A stretch of 64,000 nucleotides of DNA from Pseudooceanicola onchidii (GCF_004959925.1 NZ_SPUW01000001.1:496001-560000), one strand, 5' to 3'. Positions 36,087 through 45,060 are shown, numbered from the stretch's first letter. The notes: generated from the sequence alone by a model not told the origin. Program-made: numbers and translations.

Positions 36087-37061
36087 ATGAAAGTTCACAT
36101 CCTCGACGACTGGTTCGACACGCTGCGGGGGCTGCCCTGCTTTGATCTGCTGAAGGATCACGACGTCACGGTCTGGACCGACCACGAACCCGACGAGGCC
36201 AAGCTGGCCGCGCGGCTGGCGGACGCCGATTGCGTCGTGCTGTTTCGCGAACGCACAAAGGTGACGCGCACCCTGCTGGACCAGTTGCCAACGCTGCGTC
36301 TGATCTCGCAGCGCGGGGCCTATCCGCACGTCGATGTTGCCGCCTGTACCGACCACGGGGTTCTGCTGTGTTCCAACACCGGCGCGGACGGGGCGAACTA
36401 TGCCGCCGCCGAGCTGACCTTCGGGCTGATCCTGTCGGCCATGCGCCAGCTGCCGCAGCAGATGGCCAGCGCCAAGGCCGGGGGCTGGCAGATGGGTGTC
36501 GGGCGCACCCTGCGCGGTCGCACGCTCGGGCTCTATGGCTATGGCAAGATCGGGCGCGCGGTGGCCGACTATGCCCGGGCTTTCGGGATGAAGGTGCTCT
36601 GGTGGGCCTCTGACGCCGGGTTGGAGCGTGCCCGCGCCGATGGAGAGCCGGTGGCCGAGAGCCGCGAAGCCTTCTTTGCCGGATCCGATGTTGTGTCGCT
36701 TCACCTGCGCCTGACCGACACGACGCGCGGCATCGTCACGGGCGCGGACTTGGCGCAGATGTCACCCCGGTCGGTTCTGGTGAACACCTCGCGGGCCGGG
36801 CTGATCGCGCCGGGCGCCTTGTTGGCGGGGCTGAACGCCGGCCGCCCCGGCATGGCGGCCGTGGATGTCTTCGACACCGAACCGCTGACCGACGCGGCCG
36901 ACCCGCTGTTGTCGCACCCCAACCTGATCGCCACCCCGCACATCGGCTTTGTCACGGAAGACGAATTCGACAAGCAGTTCGCGGATATCTTCGACCAGGT
37001 GAACGCCTATGCGGCAGGCGCGCCGATCCACATGATCAACCCCGACGCCGCCGGGCAATGA
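36087..37061 (+). CDS. D-2-hydroxyacid dehydrogenase (NAD-dependent)
   Basis: 324 residues. The NAD-binding motif is GLYGYGKIGRAVADYARAFG (about 148-167). Catalytic residues of the family are recognisable: Arg in VNTSRAGLI, Glu in DVFDTEPL and His in ATPHIGFV. The enzyme class includes phosphoglycerate and hydroxypyruvate dehydrogenases. ATG 36087 follows GGAAAGG. It lies 114 bases after the FAH gene and its 3' end overlaps the opposing AbrB-type gene by 26 bases. Likely part of the same catabolic operon. Confidence 0.92.
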   Translation: MKVHILDDWFDTLRGLPCFDLLKDHDVTVWTDHEPDEAKLAARLADADCVVLFRERTKVTRTLLDQLPTLRLISQRGAYPHVDVAACTDHGVLLCSNTGADGANYAAAELTFGLILSAMRQLPQQMASAKAGGWQMGVGRTLRGRTLGLYGYGKIGRAVADYARAFGMKVLWWASDAGLERARADGEPVAESREAFFAGSDVVSLHLRLTDTTRGIVTGADLAQMSPRSVLVNTSRAGLIAPGALLAGLNAGRPGMAAVDVFDTEPLTDAADPLLSHPNLIATPHIGFVTEDEFDKQFADIFDQVNAYAAGAPIHMINPDAAGQ

Positions 37062-38091
37062 TCCCGGCCACCACCGGCGCGCCGACGATCACCAGAACGA
37101 TGCGCGTCAGGTGGTGGGTGATGACAAAGCCCAGATCGGCGCCTGTGACGATGGCCAGCACCGTCATCTCGGCCTGTCCGCCGGGGGCGAAGGCCATGAA
37201 GGCCGCCACCGGATCGCCCAGGCCAAGCGCGGTGACGACCCAGGCAAACCCCGCCGCCAGCACCGCCAGCACCAGCACATAGGCCACGCCGGCCGCGACC
37301 ACGCGCGTCAGCTCGGCCCAGGTCACGCCCAGGAACTGCACGCCGATGCCGCAGCCGATCAGGAACTGCGCTACCAGGATCGCCTCGGCCGGGGGGCGGA
37401 AGTGGACGATGCCCGACAGCGACAGCGCCGCCGTCACGATCATCGGCCCCAGGATCGCCGCCCCGAACAGCCCGACACGTTGGCCCCCCTTCCAGCCGAT
37501 GATGGCGGCCAGCGCCATGATGACCAGCTCGTGCCACGGCAGGTCTGATGCCGGGGCGCCGATCGGGTTCGACAGCGCGGCGCCGTAGAAATGCGTCAGG
37601 ATGAAGGGGGCCAGCGTCACGATGATCAGCACCCGCGTCGCGTGGATCAGCGACAGGGCGCGGGGGTCTCCTCCGGCCTCGGTGCCGAAGATGACCATGT
37701 CCTGCAGCCCGCCGGGCATCGCCGAATAATAGGCCGTGGGCGCGTCGAACCCCCAGAGCCTGCGGAAGAACGGCACGCCGACCAGCGCGATCAGCGCGAT
37801 GAAGACCGGCACCAGCGCCACCGACAGCGCCATGCGCGGCAGCTCGGCCACCACGTCGGGCGTGATCGACGCCCCGACCGCCACACCCAGGATGGTCCGC
37901 GCTGCGACCGACACTTCTCCGAACCCCTTGAGCGGCATGTGGGCCAGCGCGCCCGCCAGGCAGAAGGTCATCGGTCCGAAGAGGAACGGCAGCGGCAGTT
38001 CCAGCGCGGCGAAAAGCGCCGTACCCACGGCGGCCAGCAGGAAGGTCAGGGTCCGGCGGCCCGTGGCAGAGTGGAAGAAAGATGCGCGCAA
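37036..38091 (-). CDS. AbrB-family membrane protein (AbrB duplication domain)
   Basis: 351 residues, about ten hydrophobic spans arranged as two similar halves: LELPLPFLFGPMTFCLAGALAHMP in the first and the duplicated region starting GWKGGQRVGLFGAAILGPMIV in the second. These proteins are annotated AbrB or putative ammonia monooxygenase; their transport function is not proven. Start TTG 38091 is preferred because CAGGAGG sits five bases before it; two upstream ATGs (38139, 38118) lie in the shared control region. Divergent from the GntR-tcuAB genes, so it may be the membrane component of that system. Confidence 0.85.
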   Translation of the reverse strand: MRASFFHSATGRRTLTFLLAAVGTALFAALELPLPFLFGPMTFCLAGALAHMPLKGFGEVSVAARTILGVAVGASITPDVVAELPRMALSVALVPVFIALIALVGVPFFRRLWGFDAPTAYYSAMPGGLQDMVIFGTEAGGDPRALSLIHATRVLIIVTLAPFILTHFYGAALSNPIGAPASDLPWHELVIMALAAIIGWKGGQRVGLFGAAILGPMIVTAALSLSGIVHFRPPAEAILVAQFLIGCGIGVQFLGVTWAELTRVVAAGVAYVLVLAVLAAGFAWVVTALGLGDPVAAFMAFAPGGQAEMTVLAIVTGADLGFVITHHLTRIVLVIVGAPVVAGIIARRRRG

Positions 38092-38128
38092 ACGGGCCTC
38101 CTGCCTGTCTTGACGCATTCTGTGTACG

Positions 38129-38150
38129 CTTGTACTCATTTGGATACAAG
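38129..38150. promoter_or_regulatory. Inverted repeat in the GntR/AbrB divergent region, probable operator
   Basis: CTTGTA and TACAAG form a perfect six-base inverted repeat with a ten-base spacer, in the 77-base gap between the two divergent genes. The half-sites resemble GntR/FadR-type TTGTA-TACAA operators. A direct repeat of the type TTGTAC / TGTACG lies just upstream. Regulation of both directions by the GntR protein is likely but inferred. Confidence 0.6.
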
Positions 38151-38168
38151 ATGGATGCGGAGGAGCAT

Positions 38169-38852
38169 ATGGCCATCGACGACGACAGCACCCCGCAGGG
38201 CAACGCGGCCTATGCGCGCCTGCTGGCCGAGCTGCGCGAAGGGCGGTTGAACCCCGGGGACCGGTTGCGGGAAACCGACCTGGCCGACCGTCTGGGCGTG
38301 TCGCGCACACCCGTCCGCGAGGCGATACGCCAGCTCGAGGCGGACGGCATCGTCACCCATGTGCCGCGTCAGGGCGCCAGCATCCGCACGTTGGATTACG
38401 CCGAGGTGATGGAGCTTTACGAGATGCGCGCCGTGCTGGAGGGCACCGCCGCCCGGCTTGCGGCCCGCGCCGCATCGGATATCGAGCTTGAAGAGCTTTA
38501 TGACATGAACCGGCAGCTTGCGGCCCTTGGCAATGTGCCAGAGGCCTTCGTCCTGAACCGGCAGCTTCACGCGGCCCTGCTGGACGCGGCCAAGAACCGC
38601 TTTCTGACCCGGTCGATCCATTCGCTGCAGAAGGCGATGATGATCCTTGGCCCCACCACGCTGACCCAGCCCGACCGTGCCGAACGGGCGGTCGAGGAGC
38701 ATCGCGCCGTGCTGGACGCCATCCGTGCCCGCAACGGCGAAGAGGCCGAGGCCGCGATGCGGGCGCATATCGAGGCCGCGCAGCGTGTCCGGGTCCGCGC
38801 CCTGCGGACCCGCGCCGAACCGGCCGCCAGCTTTGACGGAGACCTGCTGTGA
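38169..38852 (+). CDS. GntR-family transcriptional regulator (FCD domain)
   Basis: 227 residues. The winged helix-turn-helix spans about residues 8-70 with RETDLADRLGVSRTPVREAIRQLEADGIV, and the FCD ligand-binding domain covers about 75-210. ATG 38169 is chosen because GCGGAGGAG lies just before it; ATG 38151 is in frame but overlaps the operator edge. The stop overlaps the tcuA start (GTGA). It is placed to regulate tcuA-tcuB and the divergent membrane gene; in Salmonella this role is filled by a LysR protein, TcuR. Confidence 0.9.
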   Translation: MAIDDDSTPQGNAAYARLLAELREGRLNPGDRLRETDLADRLGVSRTPVREAIRQLEADGIVTHVPRQGASIRTLDYAEVMELYEMRAVLEGTAARLAARAASDIELEELYDMNRQLAALGNVPEAFVLNRQLHAALLDAAKNRFLTRSIHSLQKAMMILGPTTLTQPDRAERAVEEHRAVLDAIRARNGEEAEAAMRAHIEAAQRVRVRALRTRAEPAASFDGDLL

Positions 38853-40231
38853 CCGACCCCGACATCCTTGTCATCGGCGGCGGCAATGCCGCGCTTTGTG
38901 CGGCCATGACGGCGGCCGAGGCCGGGGCGCGGGTGCTGATCCTCGAAGCCGCGCCCAAGCCCTATCGTGGCGGCAATTCGCGCCACACCCGCAACTTTCG
39001 CTGCATGCATCACGGGCCACTTGGCCCTCTGGTCGACAGCTATACCGAGGATGAATACCTCGCCGACCTGATGAAGGTCACCGATGGCAAGACCGACGAG
39101 GCACTGGCGCGTCTGGCGATCCGCACCTCTGAGGAATGCCTGCCCTGGATGCAGGAGCGCGGCGTGCGCTTCCAGCCCTCGCTGTCGGGTACGCTGTCGC
39201 TGGCCCGCACCAACGCCTTCTTCCTGGGCGGGGGCAAGGGGCTGGTGAACGCCTATTACCGCACCGCCGAAAAGCTGGGCGTCGCGGTGGAATACGACGC
39301 GGCCGTCACGCATCTGGAACGCGAGGACGACCGGATTGTCCGGGTCGATTACACCAAGGACGGCACCACCCGCAGCCTGACGCCCCGCGCGGTGGTCGTC
39401 GCCTCGGGCGGGTTCCAGGCCGACACCGATTGGCTGGCCCGCGCCTGGGGACCTGCGGCAAAGAACTTCCTGATCCGGGGCACGCCCTACAATCGCGGGG
39501 TGGTGCTGGCGGACCTGCTGGATCAGGGTGTCGAACAGGTCGGCGATCCGACCCAGTGCCACGCGGTCGCGATCGACGGCCGCGCGCCCAAGTTCGACGG
39601 CGGCATCGTCACCCGGCTGGACTGCGTGCCATTCTCCATCGTCGTGAACAAGGATGCGCAGCGTTTCTATGACGAGGGCGAGGACGTCTGGCCCAAACGC
39701 TATGCGATCTGGGGCCGACTGGTCGCCGCGCAGCCCGACCAGGTGGGATATGTGATCATCGACGCCAAGTCGCTTGACCTGTTCATGCCCTCGGTCTTTC
39801 CGCCCATCAAGGCCGAGACCTTGCCCGAGCTTGCCGACAAGATGGGCCTGCCCGCCGAGGCGCTGGTGCAGACCGTCGAGAGGTTCAACGCGGCCTGCGG
39901 CGACACCTCGGGTTTTCATCCCACGGAACTGGACGGCGTCGCCACCACCGGGCTGACCCCGCCCAAGACCAACTGGGCGCGACCCATAACCGAACCGCCG
40001 TTCTATGGCTATTCGCTGCGCACCGGCGTGACCTTCACCTACCTCGGGCTCAAGGTCGACGCGCGCGCCCAGTGTTCCATCGGCAACCGCCCGGTCGCGA
40101 ACCTTTGGGCCGCGGGGGAAACCATGGCCGGATCGATCCTGGGGCAGGGGTACCTGGCCGGCTTCGGCATGACCATCGGCACCGTCTTCGGACGCATCGC
40201 GGGCCAGGAGGCCGCCGCCTATGCAAACTGA
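38849..40231 (+). CDS. tcuA: FAD-dependent tricarballylate dehydrogenase TcuA
   Basis: 460 residues. The N-terminal Rossmann motif is VIGGGNAALCAAMTAAEAGARVLILE (about 7-32), followed by the fumarate reductase/succinate dehydrogenase flavoprotein fold. PYRGGNSRHTRN and GQGYLAGFGMTIGTVFGRIAGQEAA are characteristic of TcuA. It oxidises tricarballylate to cis-aconitate, passing electrons to TcuB. Start is GTG, coupled to the GntR stop. The sequence overlaps tcuB by eleven bases. A CobZ-like role (cobalamin ring synthesis) is a less likely alternative, since the related R. capsulatus protein fuses TcuA- and TcuB-like parts. Confidence 0.9.
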   Translation: MTDPDILVIGGGNAALCAAMTAAEAGARVLILEAAPKPYRGGNSRHTRNFRCMHHGPLGPLVDSYTEDEYLADLMKVTDGKTDEALARLAIRTSEECLPWMQERGVRFQPSLSGTLSLARTNAFFLGGGKGLVNAYYRTAEKLGVAVEYDAAVTHLEREDDRIVRVDYTKDGTTRSLTPRAVVVASGGFQADTDWLARAWGPAAKNFLIRGTPYNRGVVLADLLDQGVEQVGDPTQCHAVAIDGRAPKFDGGIVTRLDCVPFSIVVNKDAQRFYDEGEDVWPKRYAIWGRLVAAQPDQVGYVIIDAKSLDLFMPSVFPPIKAETLPELADKMGLPAEALVQTVERFNAACGDTSGFHPTELDGVATTGLTPPKTNWARPITEPPFYGYSLRTGVTFTYLGLKVDARAQCSIGNRPVANLWAAGETMAGSILGQGYLAGFGMTIGTVFGRIAGQEAAAYAN

Positions 40232-41276
40232 CCTGCTGCAAGAGGCCCGCAGACAGGCCGAGATCTGCAATGCCTGCCGCTATTGCGAAGGCTATTGTTC
40301 GGTCTTTCCGGCCCTTCATGCCGAACGCGCGTTTTCGGACGGCAACCTGACCCAGCTGGCCAACCTCTGCCACAACTGCCGGGGCTGCTATTACGCCTGC
40401 CAGTACACCGCCCCGCATGAGTTTGACCTGAACCTGCCACAGGCGCTGGCCAATGTCCGGCAGGACAGCTGGGAAGACCTGGCCTTTCCCCGGGCTGCCG
40501 GGCGCGCCTTTCAGAAGAACGGCGTGCTGATCGCCGTGGCTACCGTGATCGGCTTTGCGCTGCTGTTCTGGGCGGCACGGGCGCTGGCCGCCTCGGGCGG
40601 CGACGGGTTCTATGCAGTGCTGTCGCACAACGCGATGGTGGCGATCTTCCTGCCGGCCTTCCTGTTCCCATTGCTCAGCATCGCGATCAGCCTGCGCCGC
40701 TACTGGCGCCGGATCGGGGCCGGGCCGCTGCGCCTGGCGCATTTGCACGCGGCACTGAAAAGCGCTTCGTCGATGCGCAATCTCAGCGGCGGTCACGGGG
40801 ATGGCTGCAATTTTGAGGACGAGGACCGCTTTACCCACGCCCGTCGTGCGGTGCACCAGGCGGTGATGTACGGGTTCCTGCTGTGTTTCGCATCGACCAG
40901 CGTGGCGACCGTGATGCACTATGTCTTCGACATGCCCGCGCCCTACGGCCTGCTGTCGCTGCCGAAACTGCTTGGCCTTTCGGGCGGCGTGCTGCTGACC
41001 CTCGGCTGTGTCGAGATGATCCGCCTCAAGCTGAAATCCGACATGGCCTTGGGGGCGCAGGGCGCCCGGGGCGGAGAGATGGGCTTTGTCGGATTGCTGG
41101 GGTTCGTGGGCTTTAGCGGGCTGCTGCTTTATGCCCTGGGACAGACCGCGGTCATGCCGACGCTGCTGGTGATCCACCTGGGCGCAGTGCTGGCCTTTTT
41201 CCTGCTGACCCCCTTCACCAAGATGGCGCACGGCTTCTATCGTCTCGCGGCGCTGGCCGCGGACGCGCAACGCTGA
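40221..41276 (+). CDS. tcuB: Tricarballylate utilisation 4Fe-4S membrane protein TcuB
   Basis: 351 residues. Two cysteine clusters near the N-terminus, CNACRYCEGYC (13-23) and CHNCRGCYYAC (50-60), should bind two 4Fe-4S centres. The C-terminal half contains about six hydrophobic spans with possible heme histidines, for example HNAMVAIFLPAF and SVATVMHYVFDM. TcuB reoxidises TcuA and passes electrons to the quinone pool. Its start lies inside tcuA. No MFS transporter gene (tcuC) follows; the next gene is an antiporter. Confidence 0.9.
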   Translation: MQTDLLQEARRQAEICNACRYCEGYCSVFPALHAERAFSDGNLTQLANLCHNCRGCYYACQYTAPHEFDLNLPQALANVRQDSWEDLAFPRAAGRAFQKNGVLIAVATVIGFALLFWAARALAASGGDGFYAVLSHNAMVAIFLPAFLFPLLSIAISLRRYWRRIGAGPLRLAHLHAALKSASSMRNLSGGHGDGCNFEDEDRFTHARRAVHQAVMYGFLLCFASTSVATVMHYVFDMPAPYGLLSLPKLLGLSGGVLLTLGCVEMIRLKLKSDMALGAQGARGGEMGFVGLLGFVGFSGLLLYALGQTAVMPTLLVIHLGAVLAFFLLTPFTKMAHGFYRLAALAADAQR

Positions 41277-41450
41277 GGATTTCGGCAGGACGCGACGCCC
41301 TCGGTACAGGCCGCCGGCAAAGCCCTGCTGCGGCAAAAGGTGCGGCTGGCGAAGGCTTCTCGGCGTGACTACATAGACGGCACGTGACGCTTCGGGCCCA
41401 GGCCGCGAGAACGCGGATGCGTCTCAGGCAACTTCTGGTATTCCCGTGAT

Positions 41451-43952
41451 ATGGACATCATCCTCGTCACCACTGTCATCGCGTCCCTGTTCGTGGTCAT
41501 CGGCATCGCAGAGCCCTTCGCGGCCCGGGTGAAACTGCCCTACAGCGTGATCCTCGCCGTGCTGGGCATCCTCATCGGGGCGGGGGCGACGTTTTTCCTG
41601 CGCACCGATCTGACCGACGCGCTGAACCCCGTGGCCGAGGCGATCCTGGGCCTGCCGATCCGGTCGAACGTGTTCCTGTATGTCTTCCTGCCGACGCTGC
41701 TGTTCCAGGCGACCCTTGGCATGAACCTGCGGCGGATGCTGGACGACTGGGTGCCGATCCTGACGCTGGCGGTGGTCGCGGTCGTGGTCGCGACGATCTC
41801 GGTCGGATACGCGCTTTATTGGGTCAGCCCGCTGCCGCTGGCGGCCTGCCTTCTGATCGGGTCCATCGTGTCCACCACCGACCCTTCGGCGGTCGTGTCG
41901 ATCTTCCGCTCGATCTCGGCCCCGCGCCGGTTGGCCCGGATCATCGAGGGCGAAAGCCTGCTGAATGACGCCGCCGCCATCGCGCTCTTTGGCCTTTTCA
42001 TGGGCTTCGTGATGCTGGGCTTCCCGGATCCGGAGCTGGGTGACGCCCTCGCGCGCTTTCCCTTCCTGATCGCCGGCGGCGCGCTGACCGGCTGGCTGGC
42101 CGCGCGGATCGGCCTGTGGGTCATGGCGATGTTCGGGCGGCACGAACTGGCGCAGATCTCGATCTCGGTCGCGCTGCCTTATCTGGCCTATATCGTCGCG
42201 GAACAGGGCGTAGGTGCCTCGGGCGTGATCGCGGTCGTGGCGGCCGGCCTGACGCTGAACCTGACCGCCCCCGGACGCCTGCCGCCGCAATCCTGGCTCA
42301 ACCTCCGAGAGCTCTGGGACGTGCTGGCGCATTGGGCCGGGGCGCTCATCTTCATCCTGGCGGCCTTGCTGATCCCCCGCCTGCTTGAAGAGGTCCGGCT
42401 AAGTGATTTCGGTCTTGTCGGCGTGGTCGTGGTGGCCGCGATCGCGGCACGCAGTGCCATCCTGTTCGGCCTGATGCCGGTCCTGACGCGGTTGAAGCTG
42501 TCGCCGACCGTGGAACGCCCCTACCGGGTCGCGATCCTCTGGGGTGGGTTGCGGGGGGCCGTCACGCTGGCGCTGGCGCTGGCGGTGACCGAAAGCGTCC
42601 GGGTGCCCGACGATATCCAGCGGGTCGTCGGCATCCTGGCCACCGGGTTCACGCTGTTCACGCTGCTGGTGCAGGGGACGACGCTGCGCTGGATCATCAG
42701 CAGGCTCGGTCTTGATCGCCTGTCCCCGATCGACGAGGCGCTGTCGCGTCAGGTGGTCGCCGTCGCCCTGCAGACCGTGCGCGAAGACGTGGCCCGCACG
42801 ACCGAAAACTATGACCTGAACCGCGATACCGTCCGGTCCGAGGCGAAACGGTTCGGCGAACGGCTCGACGTGGCGGTCAAGACAGCCGAGGACAACGCCG
42901 ACATCCTCGATCGAGACCGGATCGCCCTGGGCCTGATCGCCCTGGCCGGGCACGAACGCGACACCATCCTGTCCCGCGTCCGCGAGCGCACGATATCCGC
43001 CCGCATGGCCGAAGTTGTCCTGTCCGATGCCGACCGGCTGATCGAAGGTGCGCGCACCATGGGCCGCAGCGGTTATCAGCGCGCGGCGCGGCGCAGCGTC
43101 GACTATGCCCGGGGCCTGCGTGCCGCCGTGCTGCTGCATGGTCGCCTGGGCATATCCGCCCCGCTGGCCCGGATGACCGCCGACCGGTTCGAGCTGCTGT
43201 TGTCGCAACGCCTGATCCTGCGGGATCTGGGCGGCTTCATCGATGGCCGCATCCGCCGCATTCACGGCCGCCGGGTGGCCGAACTGCTGCACGATCTTCT
43301 GGCCCGCCGGGTCGAAGCGGTCGAAACCGCGCTGGACGGCCTGCGCCTGCAATATCCGGGCTACGCCGAAGAGCTTGAGCGCCGCTTCATCCGCCGCACC
43401 GCGCTGCGACTGGAAGAACGCGAATATGTCGCCATGCGCGAAGACGGCCTGATCGGCGCCGAGGTCTACACCTCGCTCATGCAGGACCTGTCCCTGCGTC
43501 GCGCCGCGGCCGAGGAACGCCCAGGGCTGGACGTGGCCATCCAGCGCGCCGACTTCATCCGCAACCTGCCGCCGTTCGAAGGGCTGGACGACGCGGTCCT
43601 CAAGCAGCTGGTCCGCGTGCTGAAGACCCGCTACGTCGACGCGGGCGAGGTCATCATCCGTAAGGACAGCACGGCGCGCCGGGTGTTCTTCATCGCCTCG
43701 GGGGCGGTCGAACTGACCACGGCCGGCCAGACCTGGCGTCTTGGCCTGGGCGAGATGTTCGGCCAGATGGCGATCCTGACCAACAAGGCCCGCCGCGCCG
43801 ACGTCCGCGCCATCACCCCCACGACCCTTCTGGTGCTGGACGAGGACCGCTTCCGCAAGCTGCTAGACCGAAGCCGCGCCCTGCGCGAAGCGGTGCGGGC
43901 CAGCGCCGCCAAACGCGGCATCGACCCGGCGGAGTTGCTGCCCGAGGAGTGA
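41451..43952 (+). CDS. Cation/proton antiporter with C-terminal cyclic-nucleotide-binding domain
   Basis: 833 residues. The N-terminal part (about 1-410) is a CPA1/NhaP-type antiporter with a dozen spans; STTDPSAVVSIFRS and EGESLLNDAAAIALFGLF are the ion-binding signatures with their key aspartates. A long helical cytoplasmic region (about 440-690) is followed by a cyclic-nucleotide-binding fold (about 700-820) with GEVIIRKDSTARRVFFIASGAVEL and the glycine-rich GLGEMFGQMAIL. Exchange of Na+ or K+ for H+ may thus be regulated by a nucleotide. Start ATG 41451. Preceded by 174 bases without a gene. Confidence 0.92.
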   Translation: MDIILVTTVIASLFVVIGIAEPFAARVKLPYSVILAVLGILIGAGATFFLRTDLTDALNPVAEAILGLPIRSNVFLYVFLPTLLFQATLGMNLRRMLDDWVPILTLAVVAVVVATISVGYALYWVSPLPLAACLLIGSIVSTTDPSAVVSIFRSISAPRRLARIIEGESLLNDAAAIALFGLFMGFVMLGFPDPELGDALARFPFLIAGGALTGWLAARIGLWVMAMFGRHELAQISISVALPYLAYIVAEQGVGASGVIAVVAAGLTLNLTAPGRLPPQSWLNLRELWDVLAHWAGALIFILAALLIPRLLEEVRLSDFGLVGVVVVAAIAARSAILFGLMPVLTRLKLSPTVERPYRVAILWGGLRGAVTLALALAVTESVRVPDDIQRVVGILATGFTLFTLLVQGTTLRWIISRLGLDRLSPIDEALSRQVVAVALQTVREDVARTTENYDLNRDTVRSEAKRFGERLDVAVKTAEDNADILDRDRIALGLIALAGHERDTILSRVRERTISARMAEVVLSDADRLIEGARTMGRSGYQRAARRSVDYARGLRAAVLLHGRLGISAPLARMTADRFELLLSQRLILRDLGGFIDGRIRRIHGRRVAELLHDLLARRVEAVETALDGLRLQYPGYAEELERRFIRRTALRLEEREYVAMREDGLIGAEVYTSLMQDLSLRRAAAEERPGLDVAIQRADFIRNLPPFEGLDDAVLKQLVRVLKTRYVDAGEVIIRKDSTARRVFFIASGAVELTTAGQTWRLGLGEMFGQMAILTNKARRADVRAITPTTLLVLDEDRFRKLLDRSRALREAVRASAAKRGIDPAELLPEE

Positions 43953-44081
43953 TGCATCGACGGGCGGCCCTGCGCCATTGACCTGTGTTTGGATCTGATG
44001 CGGCGGTTCGCGGCGCTGGCCCCAAGACGGACAGGGCGTGCCACCTGCGACGCCCCAGGGCTGCCGGCCCATGATGGCGGT

Positions 44082-44960
44082 TCAGAACCGCGCCAGGAAC
44101 GCGGTCAGCGCCCCGGTCCGCGCCCGCCGGGGATCCGTGAGGGCAAGGAAGGGGCGTCGCGGCCTGGGCGCCCAGGTGACGCGGCGCAGAGCAAGCCCGC
44201 TGGACCGGGCCAGCCGGGCCGAACGCCACGACAGCATTGCCAGCCCCTCTTCGTCACGCACCCCGGCCAGGATCGCCTCGTTCGTTGGCAGCTGCAGAAG
44301 CACCGGAAGATCCGCCACGGTCAGCGCCATCGAGGCCAGATGCTGTTCGGTCACCCGCCGCGTCCCCGATCCGGGTTCGCGCAGAAGCCAGGGCGTCCGG
44401 CGATAATCTCCCGCATCCAGCACGGGCTTGCGCGCCAGCGCATGGCGCCGCGACATCACCAGGCACAGCTCGTCATGGCCGACCACCTGCCGCACCAGCC
44501 CCTCTGCGGGCACGTCATCCTCGACCAGCCCCAGGTCCGCCGTTCCGTCCAGCACGGCCGTCGACACCTCAAGCGAGTTTCCCGCGTGCAGGGACATCTC
44601 GACCTTCGGCCAGGCCCGCTGCATCCCGATCATCCGGGGCGTGATCCAGTAACTGGCGATGGTCTGGCTGGCCCAGATCCGCAGCCGCCCCCTGGGTTCA
44701 TCGGTCAGCGTGCTGAGAAGGGACTGCGCCGCGTCGGCCTCGGCATGCACCCGGCGCGCGGCCTGCACGAACTGCACCCCCGCCTCGGTCAGCACGATGC
44801 CGCGCCCCACCCGGTCGAAAAGCCGAACATCGTAGCGCCGTTCCAGCGCGGAAATGGCGGCCGACACCGCCGATTGCGTCATGTTCAGCCGTTCGGCCGC
44901 GCGGGTGACATGGCATAGTTCGGCCACGGTCAGGAATATGCGGATCTGGTCGAGCGTCAT
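44082..44960 (-). CDS. LysR-family transcriptional regulator
   Basis: 292 residues. The N-terminal helix-turn-helix starts MTLDQIRIFLTVAELCHVTRAAERLNMTQSAVSAAISALE, and the C-terminal periplasmic-binding-like effector domain covers about 90-290. It resembles the YeiE/CysB-side branch of LysR regulators that lie opposite YeiH-type transporters. ATG 44960 is the natural start. Divergent from the YeiH gene with 100 bases between; it likely activates that gene. Converges on the antiporter. Confidence 0.91.
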   Translation of the reverse strand: MTLDQIRIFLTVAELCHVTRAAERLNMTQSAVSAAISALERRYDVRLFDRVGRGIVLTEAGVQFVQAARRVHAEADAAQSLLSTLTDEPRGRLRIWASQTIASYWITPRMIGMQRAWPKVEMSLHAGNSLEVSTAVLDGTADLGLVEDDVPAEGLVRQVVGHDELCLVMSRRHALARKPVLDAGDYRRTPWLLREPGSGTRRVTEQHLASMALTVADLPVLLQLPTNEAILAGVRDEEGLAMLSWRSARLARSSGLALRRVTWAPRPRRPFLALTDPRRARTGALTAFLARF

Positions 44961-44978
44961 GGAGAAATCATAAACGTA

Positions 44979-45007
44979 ATCGAACGAAAGAACAAAAACT
45001 ATTCGAT
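44979..45007. promoter_or_regulatory. Inverted repeat in the LysR/YeiH divergent region, possible operator
   Basis: ATCGAA and TTCGAT form an inverted repeat with a 17-base spacer. It lies in the A/T-rich gap between divergent genes, where LysR regulators commonly bind. CTATTCGATAG overlaps the right arm and is near-palindromic. Inferred site. Confidence 0.45.
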
Positions 45008-45060
45008 AGACTGAACGATGGCATCGCGGCCATTCCTGCAGGCAACAGGAGGATCCGATC

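Noticed and set aside
38849-41276. CobZ-like cobalamin function for the tcuA/tcuB pair
   Set aside because: No cob genes are adjacent, and GntR plus a divergent membrane gene fit carboxylate use better; kept as an alternative only.
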